DNA of 64,000 bases from the NCBI RefSeq assembly GCF_036946495.1, contig NZ_JAQIIX010000002.1, positions 3,596,001-3,660,000 of the forward strand, in the 5' to 3' direction. Made by a program: the position numbers and the translations under genes. The first letter of the stretch is position 1. Each line of letters begins with the position of its first letter. Below, one piece after another: positions 19,918 through 28,506 of this stretch. The DNA is from Mycolicibacterium neoaurum (GTDB lineage: Bacteria > Actinomycetota > Actinomycetes > Mycobacteriales > Mycobacteriaceae). The notes beneath the pieces are model-generated. The model ran no database searches. It was not told the origin of the DNA and saw nothing but the letters and a program-made list of their open reading frames with translations.

Positions 19918-20682
19918 ATGCGGATCGATTTCGCGCTGCGCTCGTGCGGTCTGCACGGGCATGCGACATTCGCTCCCGACGAGCCCGAGCTGCGCGACCG
20001 GCTGCGGGTCGATACCCCGGTCGGCCAGGCGTGGCGCTGCCTGCGGTGCGAGACGTTCGTGGTGGGTCCACCGCGCGGCCGTGGTCCGGCCGACACCGCG
20101 CCCGAGGTTCCGCGCGGCCGGTTGCTGCGCGACCGCACTCTGATGCGGGTACTGGCCGTTGAACGGGTTGTCCGGGCGCTGATCGTCCTGCTGGGTGCGG
20201 TCGCGGTGTTCAAGCTGCGCGGTGCGCGAGCTGAGTACCAGCAGAAGTTCGAGGCCGAGTTGCCGTTGATCAAACCGCTCAGCGATCAGATCGGTTGGAA
20301 CATCGACGACTCGAAGATCGTGCAGCACATCGGGGAAGCCTTCACGCTCTCGGAGACCACCCTGCTGTGGGTCGGCATCGGCCTGATCGGTTACGCCCTC
20401 ATCGAATTGATCGAGGCCGTCGGCCTGTGGTCGATGAAACGGTGGGGTGAGTATTTCGCCGTCATCGCCACCAGTGCCTTCCTGCCGTTGGAGATCTACG
20501 AGTTGACCGAGAAGGTCACCGCACTGCGGGTGCTTGCGGTGCTGATCAACATCGTGGCGGTGGTGTGGTTGTTGTGGAGCAAACGGCTTTTCGGACTCAA
20601 CGGTGGCGGCGCGGCCTACCTCGCCGAGCACCACACCGAGAGCCTGCTCAGCGTCGAGCGCGCCGGACTGAATCACCGCTGA
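19918..20682 (+). CDS. DUF2127 membrane protein
   Basis: Predicted membrane protein of about 254 residues. A cysteine-containing N-terminal stretch (LRSCGLHGHA, WRCLRCETF, possibly metal-binding) is followed by about four membrane segments, including RALIVLLGAVAVFKL, TLLWVGIGLIGYALIELIEA and a C-terminal helix. It matches the DUF2127 pattern, whose function is unknown. ATG 19918 follows GGGAGG; GTG 19891 with GAGGAGG is an equally possible start nine codons upstream. It follows the ABC pair by about 110 bp and may be a separate unit. Its TGA stop directly abuts the stop of the convergent ligase gene. Confidence 0.75.
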   Translation: MRIDFALRSCGLHGHATFAPDEPELRDRLRVDTPVGQAWRCLRCETFVVGPPRGRGPADTAPEVPRGRLLRDRTLMRVLAVERVVRALIVLLGAVAVFKLRGARAEYQQKFEAELPLIKPLSDQIGWNIDDSKIVQHIGEAFTLSETTLLWVGIGLIGYALIELIEAVGLWSMKRWGEYFAVIATSAFLPLEIYELTEKVTALRVLAVLINIVAVVWLLWSKRLFGLNGGGAAYLAEHHTESLLSVERAGLNHR

Positions 20683-22116
20683 TCACAGAGCGTCCCGGGC
20701 CTGGTGGCGCACGACCTCCTTGGCCACCTTGCCATTACTGGTCAGCGGCAAGCTGTCGACGAAGAGCACATGCCTCGGACGTTTGAATGCAGCGAGCCGG
20801 GCCCGCACATGGGTGATCAGTTCCGCGGCGCTCACCGGTGTCGCTGCCACGACGACGGCGCAGATCGCCTCGCCCCAGTAGGGATCCGGCACGCCGACGA
20901 CCGCCGCCTGAGCGACGCTCGGATGCAGTGACAGCACGTCCTCGACCTCGCGGGAAGAGACGTTCTCACCGCCGGTGATGATGACGTCCTTGAGCCGATC
21001 GGTGACCACCAGCCTGCCGTGCTCGTCGACGTTGCCGATATCGCCGGTGTGCAACCAGCCGTCGACGGTCACCGGGCGGTCCGGCCAGTACCGTGCGGCG
21101 ACCTGTGCTCCACGGACGAGGATCTCACCGTTCGCGGCGATCCGTATCTCGACTTCGGCGTGTGGTCTGCCGGCGCTGCGCAGGATTGTCGGGTCGGCGC
21201 TGCGGTGGTCGTCCGGGCCCAGAAACGTGACGTTGCCGCCGGTTTCGGTCATACCGTAACCCTGGTGGAAGCCCACTCCCAGCGTGTCGACGGCGCGACG
21301 CAACAGGTCGGCCGGAATGGCCGCCGAGCCGTAGCCAATATCGCGCAATGTCGGCAGGGTCTGGCCGGTGTCTTCCAGGTAGGCCAGCAGGCTGTGCAAC
21401 ATGGTCGGCGCCAACGAACATGATGTGACGCCGTGCGCGTGCACCGTCGCAACGAATGTGTCCGGCCGAAAAGACGGTACCGGCAGGACCGTCGAGGCCC
21501 GCGAATGGTGGACCAACATGTTGTAACCGGCGATATGACACATCGGGAACGGCAGTAGGTAGACCCCGCCGGACTGCACCGCCCGGCCCGCCACCGTGCC
21601 GCGCACCGCCGTGGTGATCGATCGGTGAGTATGGAGCACGCCCTTGGGGGTACCGGTTGAACCGCTGGTGAACAGCAGCCAGGCCGGATCGTCGGGGGAG
21701 GGGGTGTCCCGTGGATCATCGGCGGGAAAGCGTTGCCAGTCAGCGTCATCGAAGGCGACCGCGGGGTGGGGGAGCGCATCGAGGTAGCGGCGGTCGCCGA
21801 GCACGAGGGTCGGCTCGGCCGCGTCGAGCGCGGTGAGCTGCTCTGCGGCGCTGAGACGTTGGTTGACCAATGTGAGGATGCGGCCGCTGCGCGGGACGGC
21901 ATAGTAGAGCCGGGCATAGTCGGGACCGTTGTCGGCGATCACGGCGACACGCTCTCCGGGTGCGCTGTGCTCCGCCACCCAGGCTGCGAGCCGACGGATC
22001 TGAGAGTCGAACTGCGCGAAGCTGATCGACTCAGCGTCGGTACCGATGACAGCGGCGCGGTCGGGGGCCACCGCTGCTGCCGTCGACACCAGGTCGTGGA
22101 TCAGATCGATGCTCAT
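20683..22116 (-). CDS. AMP-binding acyl-CoA synthetase
   Basis: Adenylate-forming ligase, 477 aa, predicted to activate a carboxylic or fatty acid to its CoA thioester. Motifs: the P-loop LLFTSGSTGTPKGVLH (about 148-163), GYGMTETGG, the WLHTGDIG block, RLKDVIITGGENVS, and the C-terminal catalytic lysine in LPLTSNGKVAKEVV. Slightly shorter than the usual 500-550 residues. The downstream gene on the same strand is none (it ends abutting DUF2127), and a TetR gene lies 22 bp upstream, so ligase and TetR may share a transcript. Substrate unknown; nearby acyl-CoA dehydrogenases suggest fatty-acid or steroid-side-chain catabolism. Confidence 0.87.
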   Translation of the reverse strand: MSIDLIHDLVSTAAAVAPDRAAVIGTDAESISFAQFDSQIRRLAAWVAEHSAPGERVAVIADNGPDYARLYYAVPRSGRILTLVNQRLSAAEQLTALDAAEPTLVLGDRRYLDALPHPAVAFDDADWQRFPADDPRDTPSPDDPAWLLFTSGSTGTPKGVLHTHRSITTAVRGTVAGRAVQSGGVYLLPFPMCHIAGYNMLVHHSRASTVLPVPSFRPDTFVATVHAHGVTSCSLAPTMLHSLLAYLEDTGQTLPTLRDIGYGSAAIPADLLRRAVDTLGVGFHQGYGMTETGGNVTFLGPDDHRSADPTILRSAGRPHAEVEIRIAANGEILVRGAQVAARYWPDRPVTVDGWLHTGDIGNVDEHGRLVVTDRLKDVIITGGENVSSREVEDVLSLHPSVAQAAVVGVPDPYWGEAICAVVVAATPVSAAELITHVRARLAAFKRPRHVLFVDSLPLTSNGKVAKEVVRHQARDAL

Positions 22117-22138
22117 CGACGGTGACGTTACGCGGTGC

Positions 22139-22720
22139 TCAGGCGAGATCGGGCAAGACCAGTTCGAGCATGGTGTCCAGCCGGTCGGCCATCTCGCGAT
22201 AACTCAGCACGCCGGCGCGAACCTGCAGCAGCGCACCCCAGAACAGCGTCTCCACGGTGTCGAGCACCTCCGGCCAGGCCCCGACGCCGAGCGCGGCCGC
22301 AGTCCGACGATGCACCTCGGCGGCCACCCTTTCGCGTACCCCGGCGACCGAATCATCGTTCTCACTCAGCAGTGCTCTGGCACACGCCGCGGCGAGCAGG
22401 GGCTCGTCGGCGACCACCAGTGTGATTGCGCGCAGTTGCTCGCCGACTCGGGCGCGCATCGGTGCTGTCGGGTCGATGACCAGTGGCAGATCATGCAACC
22501 GGGTCAGATACAGCTCGGCGAAGACGGTGTCGACGGTCGGGAAATGGGCCGAGACGGTGGCCGGTGTGATCCGTGCCCGCACCGCAAGCTCAGCGAGGGA
22601 CAGTTCGGCACGGGCGTCCAGGATCGCCGTCGCGGCGCCGAAGACTTGACGGTGGGTGCGCTTACGCCGGGACGCTCGGCCCCACATATAGGCGACATCA
22701 GGCGCCGCTGCGCTGGACAT
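22139..22720 (-). CDS. TetR-family regulator upstream of acyl-CoA synthetase
   Basis: Repressor of about 193 aa with an N-terminal helix-turn-helix (RQVFGAATAILDARAELSL, ELAVRARITPATVSAHFPTVDTVFAELY). ATG 22720 (MSSAAAPDV) is chosen; the upstream extension in the open frame is rich in Ser and Pro and lies in the operator region. The start codon sits inside the palindrome TGGACATGTGTCCA and a second copy lies about 110 bp further upstream, suggesting autoregulation. It precedes the acyl-CoA synthetase gene by 22 bp and probably controls it. Confidence 0.83.
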   Translation of the reverse strand: MSSAAAPDVAYMWGRASRRKRTHRQVFGAATAILDARAELSLAELAVRARITPATVSAHFPTVDTVFAELYLTRLHDLPLVIDPTAPMRARVGEQLRAITLVVADEPLLAAACARALLSENDDSVAGVRERVAAEVHRRTAAALGVGAWPEVLDTVETLFWGALLQVRAGVLSYREMADRLDTMLELVLPDLA

Positions 22721-22727
22721 GTGTCCA
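22714..22727. promoter_or_regulatory. Palindromic operator copy 1, TGGACA-N2-TGTCCA
   Basis: TGGACATGTGTCCA has perfect 6-bp arms and a 2-nt centre and covers the start codon of the TetR gene. Copy 2 differs only in the centre. Duplicate sites in one intergenic region point to a real regulator-binding motif. Confidence 0.6.
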
Positions 22728-22832
22728 AGATAGGGCGGTGTTCGATCTATGGCAATACGAGGTCTTGACGAGCAATTATTCGAGCTGGCGGCCAACGGTG
22801 AACACTATGCGGTGCAGCGTGACGGGCCTCAT

Positions 22833-22846
22833 TGGACAAGTGTCCA
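22833..22846. promoter_or_regulatory. Palindromic operator copy 2, TGGACA-N2-TGTCCA
   Basis: TGGACAAGTGTCCA has the same arms as the copy at 22714-22727. It lies 1 nt from the stop codon of the small membrane protein gene, 113 bp upstream of the tetR start. Confidence 0.55.
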
Positions 22847-22847
22847 G

Positions 22848-23096
22848 CTATGCTCGGCGAGATATCCTCGCGGTCGAGGCCACGTGGGAGGGCAGCCTTC
22901 GTGGCCGTCCGAGTGCGTACCGGTAGATCGTCACCCCGGGCATCATGATCGGCCAGAGGCCGCCGAACACAATGCTCAGCACGACCAGCGCCAGGTTGAC
23001 GCGGTGCCCGCTGCGCCGGATGACGCGCCAGAACCAGGCGCCACTTGCCAGGCCCACCACCAGGTAGGCAGCAACAGTGAGCGCCGAGGTCTGCAT
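22848..23096 (-). CDS. Small two-helix membrane protein, unrecognised
   Basis: Predicted 82-aa membrane protein starting at ATG 23096. Two hydrophobic stretches are visible: LTVAAYLVVGLASGAWFW and NLALVVLSIVFGGLWPIM, separated by a basic loop RVIRRSGHR; the tail RYALGRPRRLP is basic. No family recognised. No strong ribosome-binding site is visible, and the frame extends upstream to 23138, so the start is uncertain. It lies between the acyl-CoA dehydrogenase pair and the TetR gene, on their strand. Confidence 0.55.
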   Translation of the reverse strand: MQTSALTVAAYLVVGLASGAWFWRVIRRSGHRVNLALVVLSIVFGGLWPIMMPGVTIYRYALGRPRRLPSHVASTARISRRA

Positions 23097-23156
23097 AACA
23101 AGATCAGCGTACCTATCGTCGATCGACGATGGCAGCAAAGATCTGCCAGGGACGTT

Positions 23157-24272
23157 TCAGGGACGCGTGAGCTCGGCGTATCGCATGGTGTGGAAGTCGG
23201 TCGTGCCGAATTCGTACTGCATGGCGGTCAACCGCTTGAAGTAATGGCCGATCGCCAACTCCTCGGTCATCCCCATGCCGCCGTGCAGTTGGACCGCGTT
23301 CTGGCCGACGAACCGCGCCGCCCGGCCGACGGTCGCCTTCGCTGCCGACACCGCCCTCGACCTCGTGGCGGGATCGGCGTCGAGGTTGAGGACGGCGAGG
23401 TATACCGCGGCCACCGATTGCTCCACTTCCATGTGCATGTCCACCATGCGGTGCTGCAGCACCTGGAAGCTGCCGATCGGCATGCCGAACTGATGGCGTT
23501 GCTTGCAGTACTCGACGGTGTCGGCCAACACCTTCCGCATGCAGCCCACAGTCTCCGCGGCCACCGCCGCTGCACCCTCGTCCCGCGCCCGTGCCAGCGA
23601 GTCCCAGGCCTGACCGTCGGTGCCGAGCAGGACCGCCGGGACACCGGCAAGCTCGACATCGGCGGCCCGATGGTCGTCGATCGTGCGATATCCGTGCATG
23701 GTCAGGCCCGCAGGCGGGTTGCTCAGATCGACGAGGAACAGCGACAGCCCGGTCGATGTGGTGGCCGTCACCAGTAGATGAGTGGCCAGGGGTGCGTTGG
23801 GCACCGCGATCTTGGCTCCGTCGAGTACCCAGCCCGCGCCGTCGGCGACGGCGGTGGTCGAGGCGTCCTGCCAGCGATCGCCGGATGACGCTTCGGCGGC
23901 GGCCAGCGAGACGATGGCTTCGCCGCCGGCGATCCGCTCCAGTAGTGCATCTGCGATATCGCCGCCGGCCCGCTGCAGCAGACCGCCGGCGACCACCACC
24001 GTGTCGACGTAGGGTTCGATGACCAGTGCCCGGCCCAGCTCTTCGGCGATCACCATCACCTCGACCGGTCCGCCTCCGATGCCACCGACCCGCTCCGGCA
24101 ACGCCGCACCGAGAATGCCGAGTTCGTCGGCGAAGGCCCGCCAGATCGCCGGCTGCCAGCCCGGGCCGAGTTTGGCTGCCGCACGGCTGGATTCGAGACC
24201 GTACCGGGATGACAGGAACCTGGTGAGCCCGTCGCGCAGCAGGTCCTGTTCATGGTTGAGGGTGAAGTCCAT
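23157..24272 (-). CDS. Acyl-CoA dehydrogenase, subunit B of a pair
   Basis: FAD-dependent acyl-CoA dehydrogenase-like protein, 371 aa. N-terminal helical domain MDFTLNHEQDLLRDGLTRFL, a middle beta domain, and C-terminal helices with HQFGMPIGSFQVLQHRMVDMH and QLHGGMGMTEELAIGHYFKRL. The ATG begins directly after the TAA of the upstream dehydrogenase gene, so the two are co-translated. Mycobacteria use such two-gene pairs as heterotetrameric dehydrogenases, notably in steroid side-chain degradation. This member lacks the usual catalytic-base segment of canonical enzymes as far as can be read, fitting the less active partner role. Confidence 0.87.
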   Translation of the reverse strand: MDFTLNHEQDLLRDGLTRFLSSRYGLESSRAAAKLGPGWQPAIWRAFADELGILGAALPERVGGIGGGPVEVMVIAEELGRALVIEPYVDTVVVAGGLLQRAGGDIADALLERIAGGEAIVSLAAAEASSGDRWQDASTTAVADGAGWVLDGAKIAVPNAPLATHLLVTATTSTGLSLFLVDLSNPPAGLTMHGYRTIDDHRAADVELAGVPAVLLGTDGQAWDSLARARDEGAAAVAAETVGCMRKVLADTVEYCKQRHQFGMPIGSFQVLQHRMVDMHMEVEQSVAAVYLAVLNLDADPATRSRAVSAAKATVGRAARFVGQNAVQLHGGMGMTEELAIGHYFKRLTAMQYEFGTTDFHTMRYAELTRP

Positions 24273-25505
24273 TTAGAGTCCCAACTCTGCTTTGGCGAGG
24301 ATGTTGCGCTGAATCTCGTTGCTGCCGGCGTAGATCGAGCCTGCCCGGTCGTTGAAGTAGCGCAGCGGGGCGACGGCCTGCCAGGGCTCACCGGAGACAT
24401 AGCCGTCGGCCGGAGGCTCGAAATCGGCGATCGGCCCGCCGGGGCACGTCGCGTGCGGCTGGTAGGCGCGTCCGCGCGGCCCGGCCGCTTCCAACGCGAG
24501 TTCGGTCAGCGTCTGACTCAGTTCGGTGGAGATCACCTTCAGCATCGAGGAGGCCGCACCGGGATTCCCGCCGCCGGCAAGTGCCGCCAGGACGCGATAC
24601 TCGAGGATTTCCAGGACCTCGGTACGGATGCGTGCGTCGGCGAGTTTCCTGGCAAAGGCGGGGTCGTCGATGAGGGCACCGCCGTCGGGGCCCGGCTGCG
24701 TCGCCGCGACTCGTGCCACGTCCTCGGCCATGACCTGCAGCGCCGGCGCGGTGGCGCCGCCGCCGCGCTCGAATTCGAGGAGGTATTTGGCCACCGTCCA
24801 ACCCTCGTCGATGTTGCCGAGGATGTTGGCCTTCGGGATACGCACCGCGTCGAAGAAAACCTGACTTTGTACTTCTTCGCCGGAGGTCATGACCAGCGGG
24901 CGTACCTCGATACCCGGGGTGGTCATGTCGACGAGGACGAAGGTGATGCCGTGCTGCTTCTTCCCGGTGCGAGAGGTCCGCACCAATGCGAACATCCAAT
25001 TGGCCTCGGTGGCGTGGGTGGTCCATATCTTGCTGCCGGTGCAGACCAGGTGATCGCCATCGTCGATTGCCGCCATGCTCAGTGACGCCAGATCGGACCC
25101 TGACTCGGGCTCGGAGTAGCCCTGACAGAAGAAAACCTCGGCCGTGAGGATGCGCGGTAGGAAGTACTCTTTCTGTTCGGGTGTGCCGAATTTCACGATC
25201 GCGTGGGCGACCATCCGGATGCCCATGGGCGACAGCGACGGCGCTCCGGCGAGCTGGGATTCACGGCTGAATATGTAGTGCTGGGTCAGGCTCCAGTCGC
25301 ATCCGCCGTACTCCACCGGCCACGCCGGCGCAGCCCAGCCGCGTTCATGCAGGATGGCCTGCCACGCCAGGCTGGCCTCGTGATCGCTGTACACGCTGGT
25401 CATCAATCGGCCGGCTCGCGAAATCTCCGGCGTCAGCTTCTCCGCCATGAATCGGCGGACCTCTTCGCGGAACGCGTTGTCCGCCTCTGACCAGCTCAGG
25501 TCCAT
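24273..25505 (-). CDS. Acyl-CoA dehydrogenase, subunit A of a pair
   Basis: Acyl-CoA dehydrogenase of 410 aa that introduces the alpha-beta double bond in an acyl-CoA. Motifs: GYSEPESGSDLASLSM (FAD and substrate contact), GSKIWTTHA, and the C-terminal signature YAGSNEIQRNILAKAELGL. It starts with MDLSWSEADNAFREEVRRF. TAA abuts the ATG of subunit B with no spacer. Upstream, an AT-rich near-palindrome at 25533-25548 sits where a promoter or operator would be. Likely substrate: branched or steroid-derived acyl-CoA, by analogy only. Confidence 0.88.
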   Translation of the reverse strand: MDLSWSEADNAFREEVRRFMAEKLTPEISRAGRLMTSVYSDHEASLAWQAILHERGWAAPAWPVEYGGCDWSLTQHYIFSRESQLAGAPSLSPMGIRMVAHAIVKFGTPEQKEYFLPRILTAEVFFCQGYSEPESGSDLASLSMAAIDDGDHLVCTGSKIWTTHATEANWMFALVRTSRTGKKQHGITFVLVDMTTPGIEVRPLVMTSGEEVQSQVFFDAVRIPKANILGNIDEGWTVAKYLLEFERGGGATAPALQVMAEDVARVAATQPGPDGGALIDDPAFARKLADARIRTEVLEILEYRVLAALAGGGNPGAASSMLKVISTELSQTLTELALEAAGPRGRAYQPHATCPGGPIADFEPPADGYVSGEPWQAVAPLRYFNDRAGSIYAGSNEIQRNILAKAELGL

Positions 25506-25816
25506 GACTCTCCTTGCCTCCGGCTATCTAACCTAGCTATATAACTAGCAGTTCGACATGGTGTTGGGAAACCCCGGCAGTGGTGGTTCTGCGGCGACGG
25601 CGACATAGGGTGGCTCGTGCGCATGATCTGTCTGCAGCCCCCGACGGCGACGGAGACGACCGGCCGGCGGCGGTTCCGACCTGCTGAACGCTACCGTCAT
25701 CACATTGCCGTGATCCGTACTGGCAACTTCCCCCGAACCACCGGGCGGAACGCGGCACATCCGTGTTCGGGTCGCAGATCGGCACGAAGTCGCCTGAAAA
25801 TTATGGTCGGAGCGCT
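25506..25816. other. Intergenic region between divergent genes
   Basis: About 310 bp between the acyl-CoA dehydrogenase operon and the flavoprotein gene. It holds an AT-rich near-palindrome, CTAGCTATATAACTAG (25533-25548), about 30 nt upstream of the dehydrogenase start. The remainder shows no convincing gene or repeat; short frames there lack start signals. Confidence 0.5.
25533..25548. promoter_or_regulatory. AT-rich near-palindrome upstream of acyl-CoA dehydrogenase operon
   Basis: CTAGCTATATAACTAG: CTAG at both ends around TATATA, a palindrome but for one pair. It is 28 nt from the start codon of the divergent dehydrogenase and could combine a -10-like TATATA with an operator. Confidence 0.4.
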
Positions 25817-26650
25817 GTGACGGGCGGCGAGGCGAACCGCAGGGGTGTCGAAGACCATGACGAGTTCAGCTATGGCAATGGCGATAGCTACGAATGGGAT
25901 GACGAGGCCGACGTCGTTGCTGTCGGTGCCGGACCGGCCGGTCTGGCATGCGCCATTGCCGCTGCTTCGGCCGACCTCGATGTCGTGGTGGCTCGATCCG
26001 CACCGACGGTTCAGGAGGACCACGGCGGCGTCCGTGGATGGCTGCCGCGGCTGGACGACCCCGCGACCGACGCGTACTTCGACGCGCTGAGCGCTGAGCT
26101 ACCGACCGCTGAGGAACCGGATTTGGCGAGGACCGCGGTCCATCTCGCAGAGCGCCCTGATGCCACGCGCCGTCGCGCGATCGACACGTTCGTGGGGTCT
26201 CGGCTCTGGGATTGGGCGGCAACCTGTCTGGGTTCGCCCTTCGGTGTCCTGTTCACCAGGGTGTCCTACTGGCCGACCAGATCGATGCGCGACGCCGACG
26301 GGACGGCCATCGATGTCGCCGTACTGGGCGAGGTGGTTACGCCGGGACAGACCCTCGGAGACTGGCTCGACGCGGCTGCCGCCGACCAGGGGATCGAGGT
26401 CTCCGAACACAGCACATTGCAGCGCCTCGTGTTCGGTGAGGATGGCTGGGTCGACGGTGTGGTTCTCGATACCCCGGCGGGGGCCTGGGCAGTGCGGGCC
26501 CGTGTCGGCGTGGCGATCACGGGCACGCAGACCGTGCCGCTGGCGCAGCACCTCGATGCCGGTGATCGCATCGGCCTTGTCGGCCGGCGAGCGGGCCGGT
26601 TCGGCAGGCTGGAGGTATTACGCGAGATCGAGCCACCCTCCGTGCCGTGA
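25817..26650 (+). CDS. Short FAD-dependent oxidoreductase-like protein
   Basis: About 277 aa. After an acidic 35-residue lead (HDEFSYGNGDSYEWDDEADV), a clear dinucleotide-binding fold starts: VVAVGAGPAGLACAIAAAS. The rest has features of fumarate-reductase/ketosteroid-dehydrogenase-type flavoproteins (GQTLGDWLDAAAADQGIEV, VVLDTPAGAWAVRARVGVAIT), but the protein is about half the length of such enzymes and lacks an identifiable substrate domain. GTG 25817 follows GGAG at 6 nt; the open frame extends to 25763. It may be a reduced family member or a partner subunit. Convergent with the GGDEF-EAL gene, 14 bp apart. Confidence 0.65.
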   Translation: MTGGEANRRGVEDHDEFSYGNGDSYEWDDEADVVAVGAGPAGLACAIAAASADLDVVVARSAPTVQEDHGGVRGWLPRLDDPATDAYFDALSAELPTAEEPDLARTAVHLAERPDATRRRAIDTFVGSRLWDWAATCLGSPFGVLFTRVSYWPTRSMRDADGTAIDVAVLGEVVTPGQTLGDWLDAAAADQGIEVSEHSTLQRLVFGEDGWVDGVVLDTPAGAWAVRARVGVAITGTQTVPLAQHLDAGDRIGLVGRRAGRFGRLEVLREIEPPSVP

Positions 26651-26664
26651 GGGGGTGCCGGCCG

Positions 26665-28506
26665 TCAGGGACGGAGTCCCGGAGTGAAATCCACCGGTAC
26701 GTGCCCTCGGCGCAACAGCGCCTCCATCTCCTCACCGGGGATGGGGCGGGAGAGCAGAAAGCCTTGGGCGCGGTGGCAACCATGGCGTAAGAGCGTCACG
26801 GCGGCGGCCTCGGTTTCCACCCCCTCGGCGACCAGCTGCAACCCGAACGCCTCGGCAAGCGCGACGATTGCGCGCACGATGGCCAGATCACCTGGGCTGG
26901 ATCCCAGGTCACGAACGAAGCTCTTGTCGATCTTCAGTGCCTCGACCGGAAGAGATTTGAGCAGCGACAGCACGCTGTACCCGGTGCCGAAGTCATCGAT
27001 GGCGACCTGCACCCCCACCTGGTGGAGACCGGCCAGGGTGATTCGCGTCGTGTCGATGTCCTGGACCACGACGCTCTCGGTGATCTCCAGGCAGACCGAT
27101 CCGGGGTCGATGTCGTACTCGTCGAGGATTGCCGCTACCGATTCGACGAAACCGTCGGCCACCAGTTGCACCGGTGACACGTTGACCCGCAGGACGATAT
27201 CGTGTCCGACGCCGGAAGCCTGCCAGCGGGCGAACTCCGCGCAGGCGGTGCGCATGACCCAACGACCCAGTTCACCCGCCAGGTTGATGGACTCGGCAAC
27301 CCCGATGAACGCATCGGGTGACAGCAGGCCACGCGTGGGGTGCTGCCATCGGACCAGCGCCTCGGTAGCGAGCACTTTGCCGGTGCGCATGTCGATCTCG
27401 GGCAGGAAGCGCAGGAACAGTGCGCCCGTCTCGATCACGTTCTGCAGGTGCAACTCGATGTCGTTGCGGAACTCACTCTCGGAGGCGATCACGTCCGAGT
27501 ACACCGTCACCTCGTTGCCACCGGTCTTCTTCGCGGTCAGCATGGCCTGATCCGCGCGGCGCATCAGGTCAGATGTCGAATCGCGACCCGGAACACCGAC
27601 GGCGACACCGATACTCACCGACCGGGTCACCATTTCGCCGTCGACAGGCACCCGCTGGGAGAGCGCGTCCTGAACCTGGTGGGCCAGGGCCTCGGCCTTG
27701 TCGATGGTGGTGGGGGAGTCGGGCACGACCACGAACTCGTCACCGCCCAGGCGGGCGATGATGCCGATACCGACGGACTCGGCGAGACGGCCGGCGATCA
27801 CGCGGATGAAGGAATCGCCCGCGGTATGGCCGAGGTAGTCGTTGATGGCCTTGAGTCGGTCGATGTCGACGTAGAGGGCTGCGACGGGCCCAGACTCACC
27901 CTCGGCGAGCCGAGAGTCCAGATGGGCCACCAGCGCACGACGGTTGTGCAGTCCGGTGAGATCGTCGTGCTCGGCCAGGAACCGTAGCCGATCTTCGGCC
28001 TCCACGCGCGCCTGGACATGGGCGAACAGGGTAGCGATCGCCACCAGGGCGTTGAGTTCTTCCGCACTCCACTCCCGGACCCCGACCTTGACGAACCCAA
28101 GCACTCCGGTCGTCACGTCACCGGACAACAGGGGCACACAGGCCATCGACGTGGTCGGGATCTGCCGTCCCGCCTCAATGGTGTGCTGATAGTCGTCGGT
28201 CGACTCGGGCCGGAACACCATCGGTTCCTTGAGGTGCTCGGCCATCGCGAACACCGGGTCCGCGTCGGCGAAGTAGATCAGTTCGAGTGGATCGGGCCCG
28301 AGATCGGCCGGACGCGGCGGCCAGTCGGCGATCAATCGCGTCGCATGGATCGCATGATCGTTGTGGCGCAAAAAGCTGAAATCGACATTGAAGTAGGTCA
28401 CCAGTTCGGCGAGTACCTGCTGGCTCACGCTCGCCGCGGTCGCGGCGTTGACGGCGCTGAGTCGCGTCGCGGCCGCCGTAACGACCAGTTCGAGGCTGCG
28501 GGGCAC
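26665..28506 (-). CDS. GAF-GGDEF-EAL cyclic-di-GMP enzyme (DcpA/Rv1354c type)
   Basis: Cytoplasmic bifunctional diguanylate cyclase/phosphodiesterase, 613 aa. GAF sensor at about 20-165, GGDEF domain at about 175-335 with intact active site ARLGGDEFVVV, EAL domain at about 350-600 with TEALVRWQHP, NVSP, CLEITES, DDFGTGYS, KIDKSFV and AEGVET all present. No RxxD inhibitory site is seen just before GGDEF. Domain order and length match M. tuberculosis Rv1354c and M. smegmatis DcpA. The start is GTG 28506 directly after the TAG of the upstream fusion gene, so the genes are co-translated. The GAF ligand is unknown. Confidence 0.92.
   Translation of the reverse strand: MPRSLELVVTAAATRLSAVNAATAASVSQQVLAELVTYFNVDFSFLRHNDHAIHATRLIADWPPRPADLGPDPLELIYFADADPVFAMAEHLKEPMVFRPESTDDYQHTIEAGRQIPTTSMACVPLLSGDVTTGVLGFVKVGVREWSAEELNALVAIATLFAHVQARVEAEDRLRFLAEHDDLTGLHNRRALVAHLDSRLAEGESGPVAALYVDIDRLKAINDYLGHTAGDSFIRVIAGRLAESVGIGIIARLGGDEFVVVPDSPTTIDKAEALAHQVQDALSQRVPVDGEMVTRSVSIGVAVGVPGRDSTSDLMRRADQAMLTAKKTGGNEVTVYSDVIASESEFRNDIELHLQNVIETGALFLRFLPEIDMRTGKVLATEALVRWQHPTRGLLSPDAFIGVAESINLAGELGRWVMRTACAEFARWQASGVGHDIVLRVNVSPVQLVADGFVESVAAILDEYDIDPGSVCLEITESVVVQDIDTTRITLAGLHQVGVQVAIDDFGTGYSVLSLLKSLPVEALKIDKSFVRDLGSSPGDLAIVRAIVALAEAFGLQLVAEGVETEAAAVTLLRHGCHRAQGFLLSRPIPGEEMEALLRRGHVPVDFTPGLRP

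Noticed and set aside
22749..23777. 342-codon + frame starting MAIRGLDEQLFELA
   Set aside because: The beginning looks gene-like, but the frame runs antisense through the small membrane protein and the acyl-CoA dehydrogenase, with no recognisable domain.
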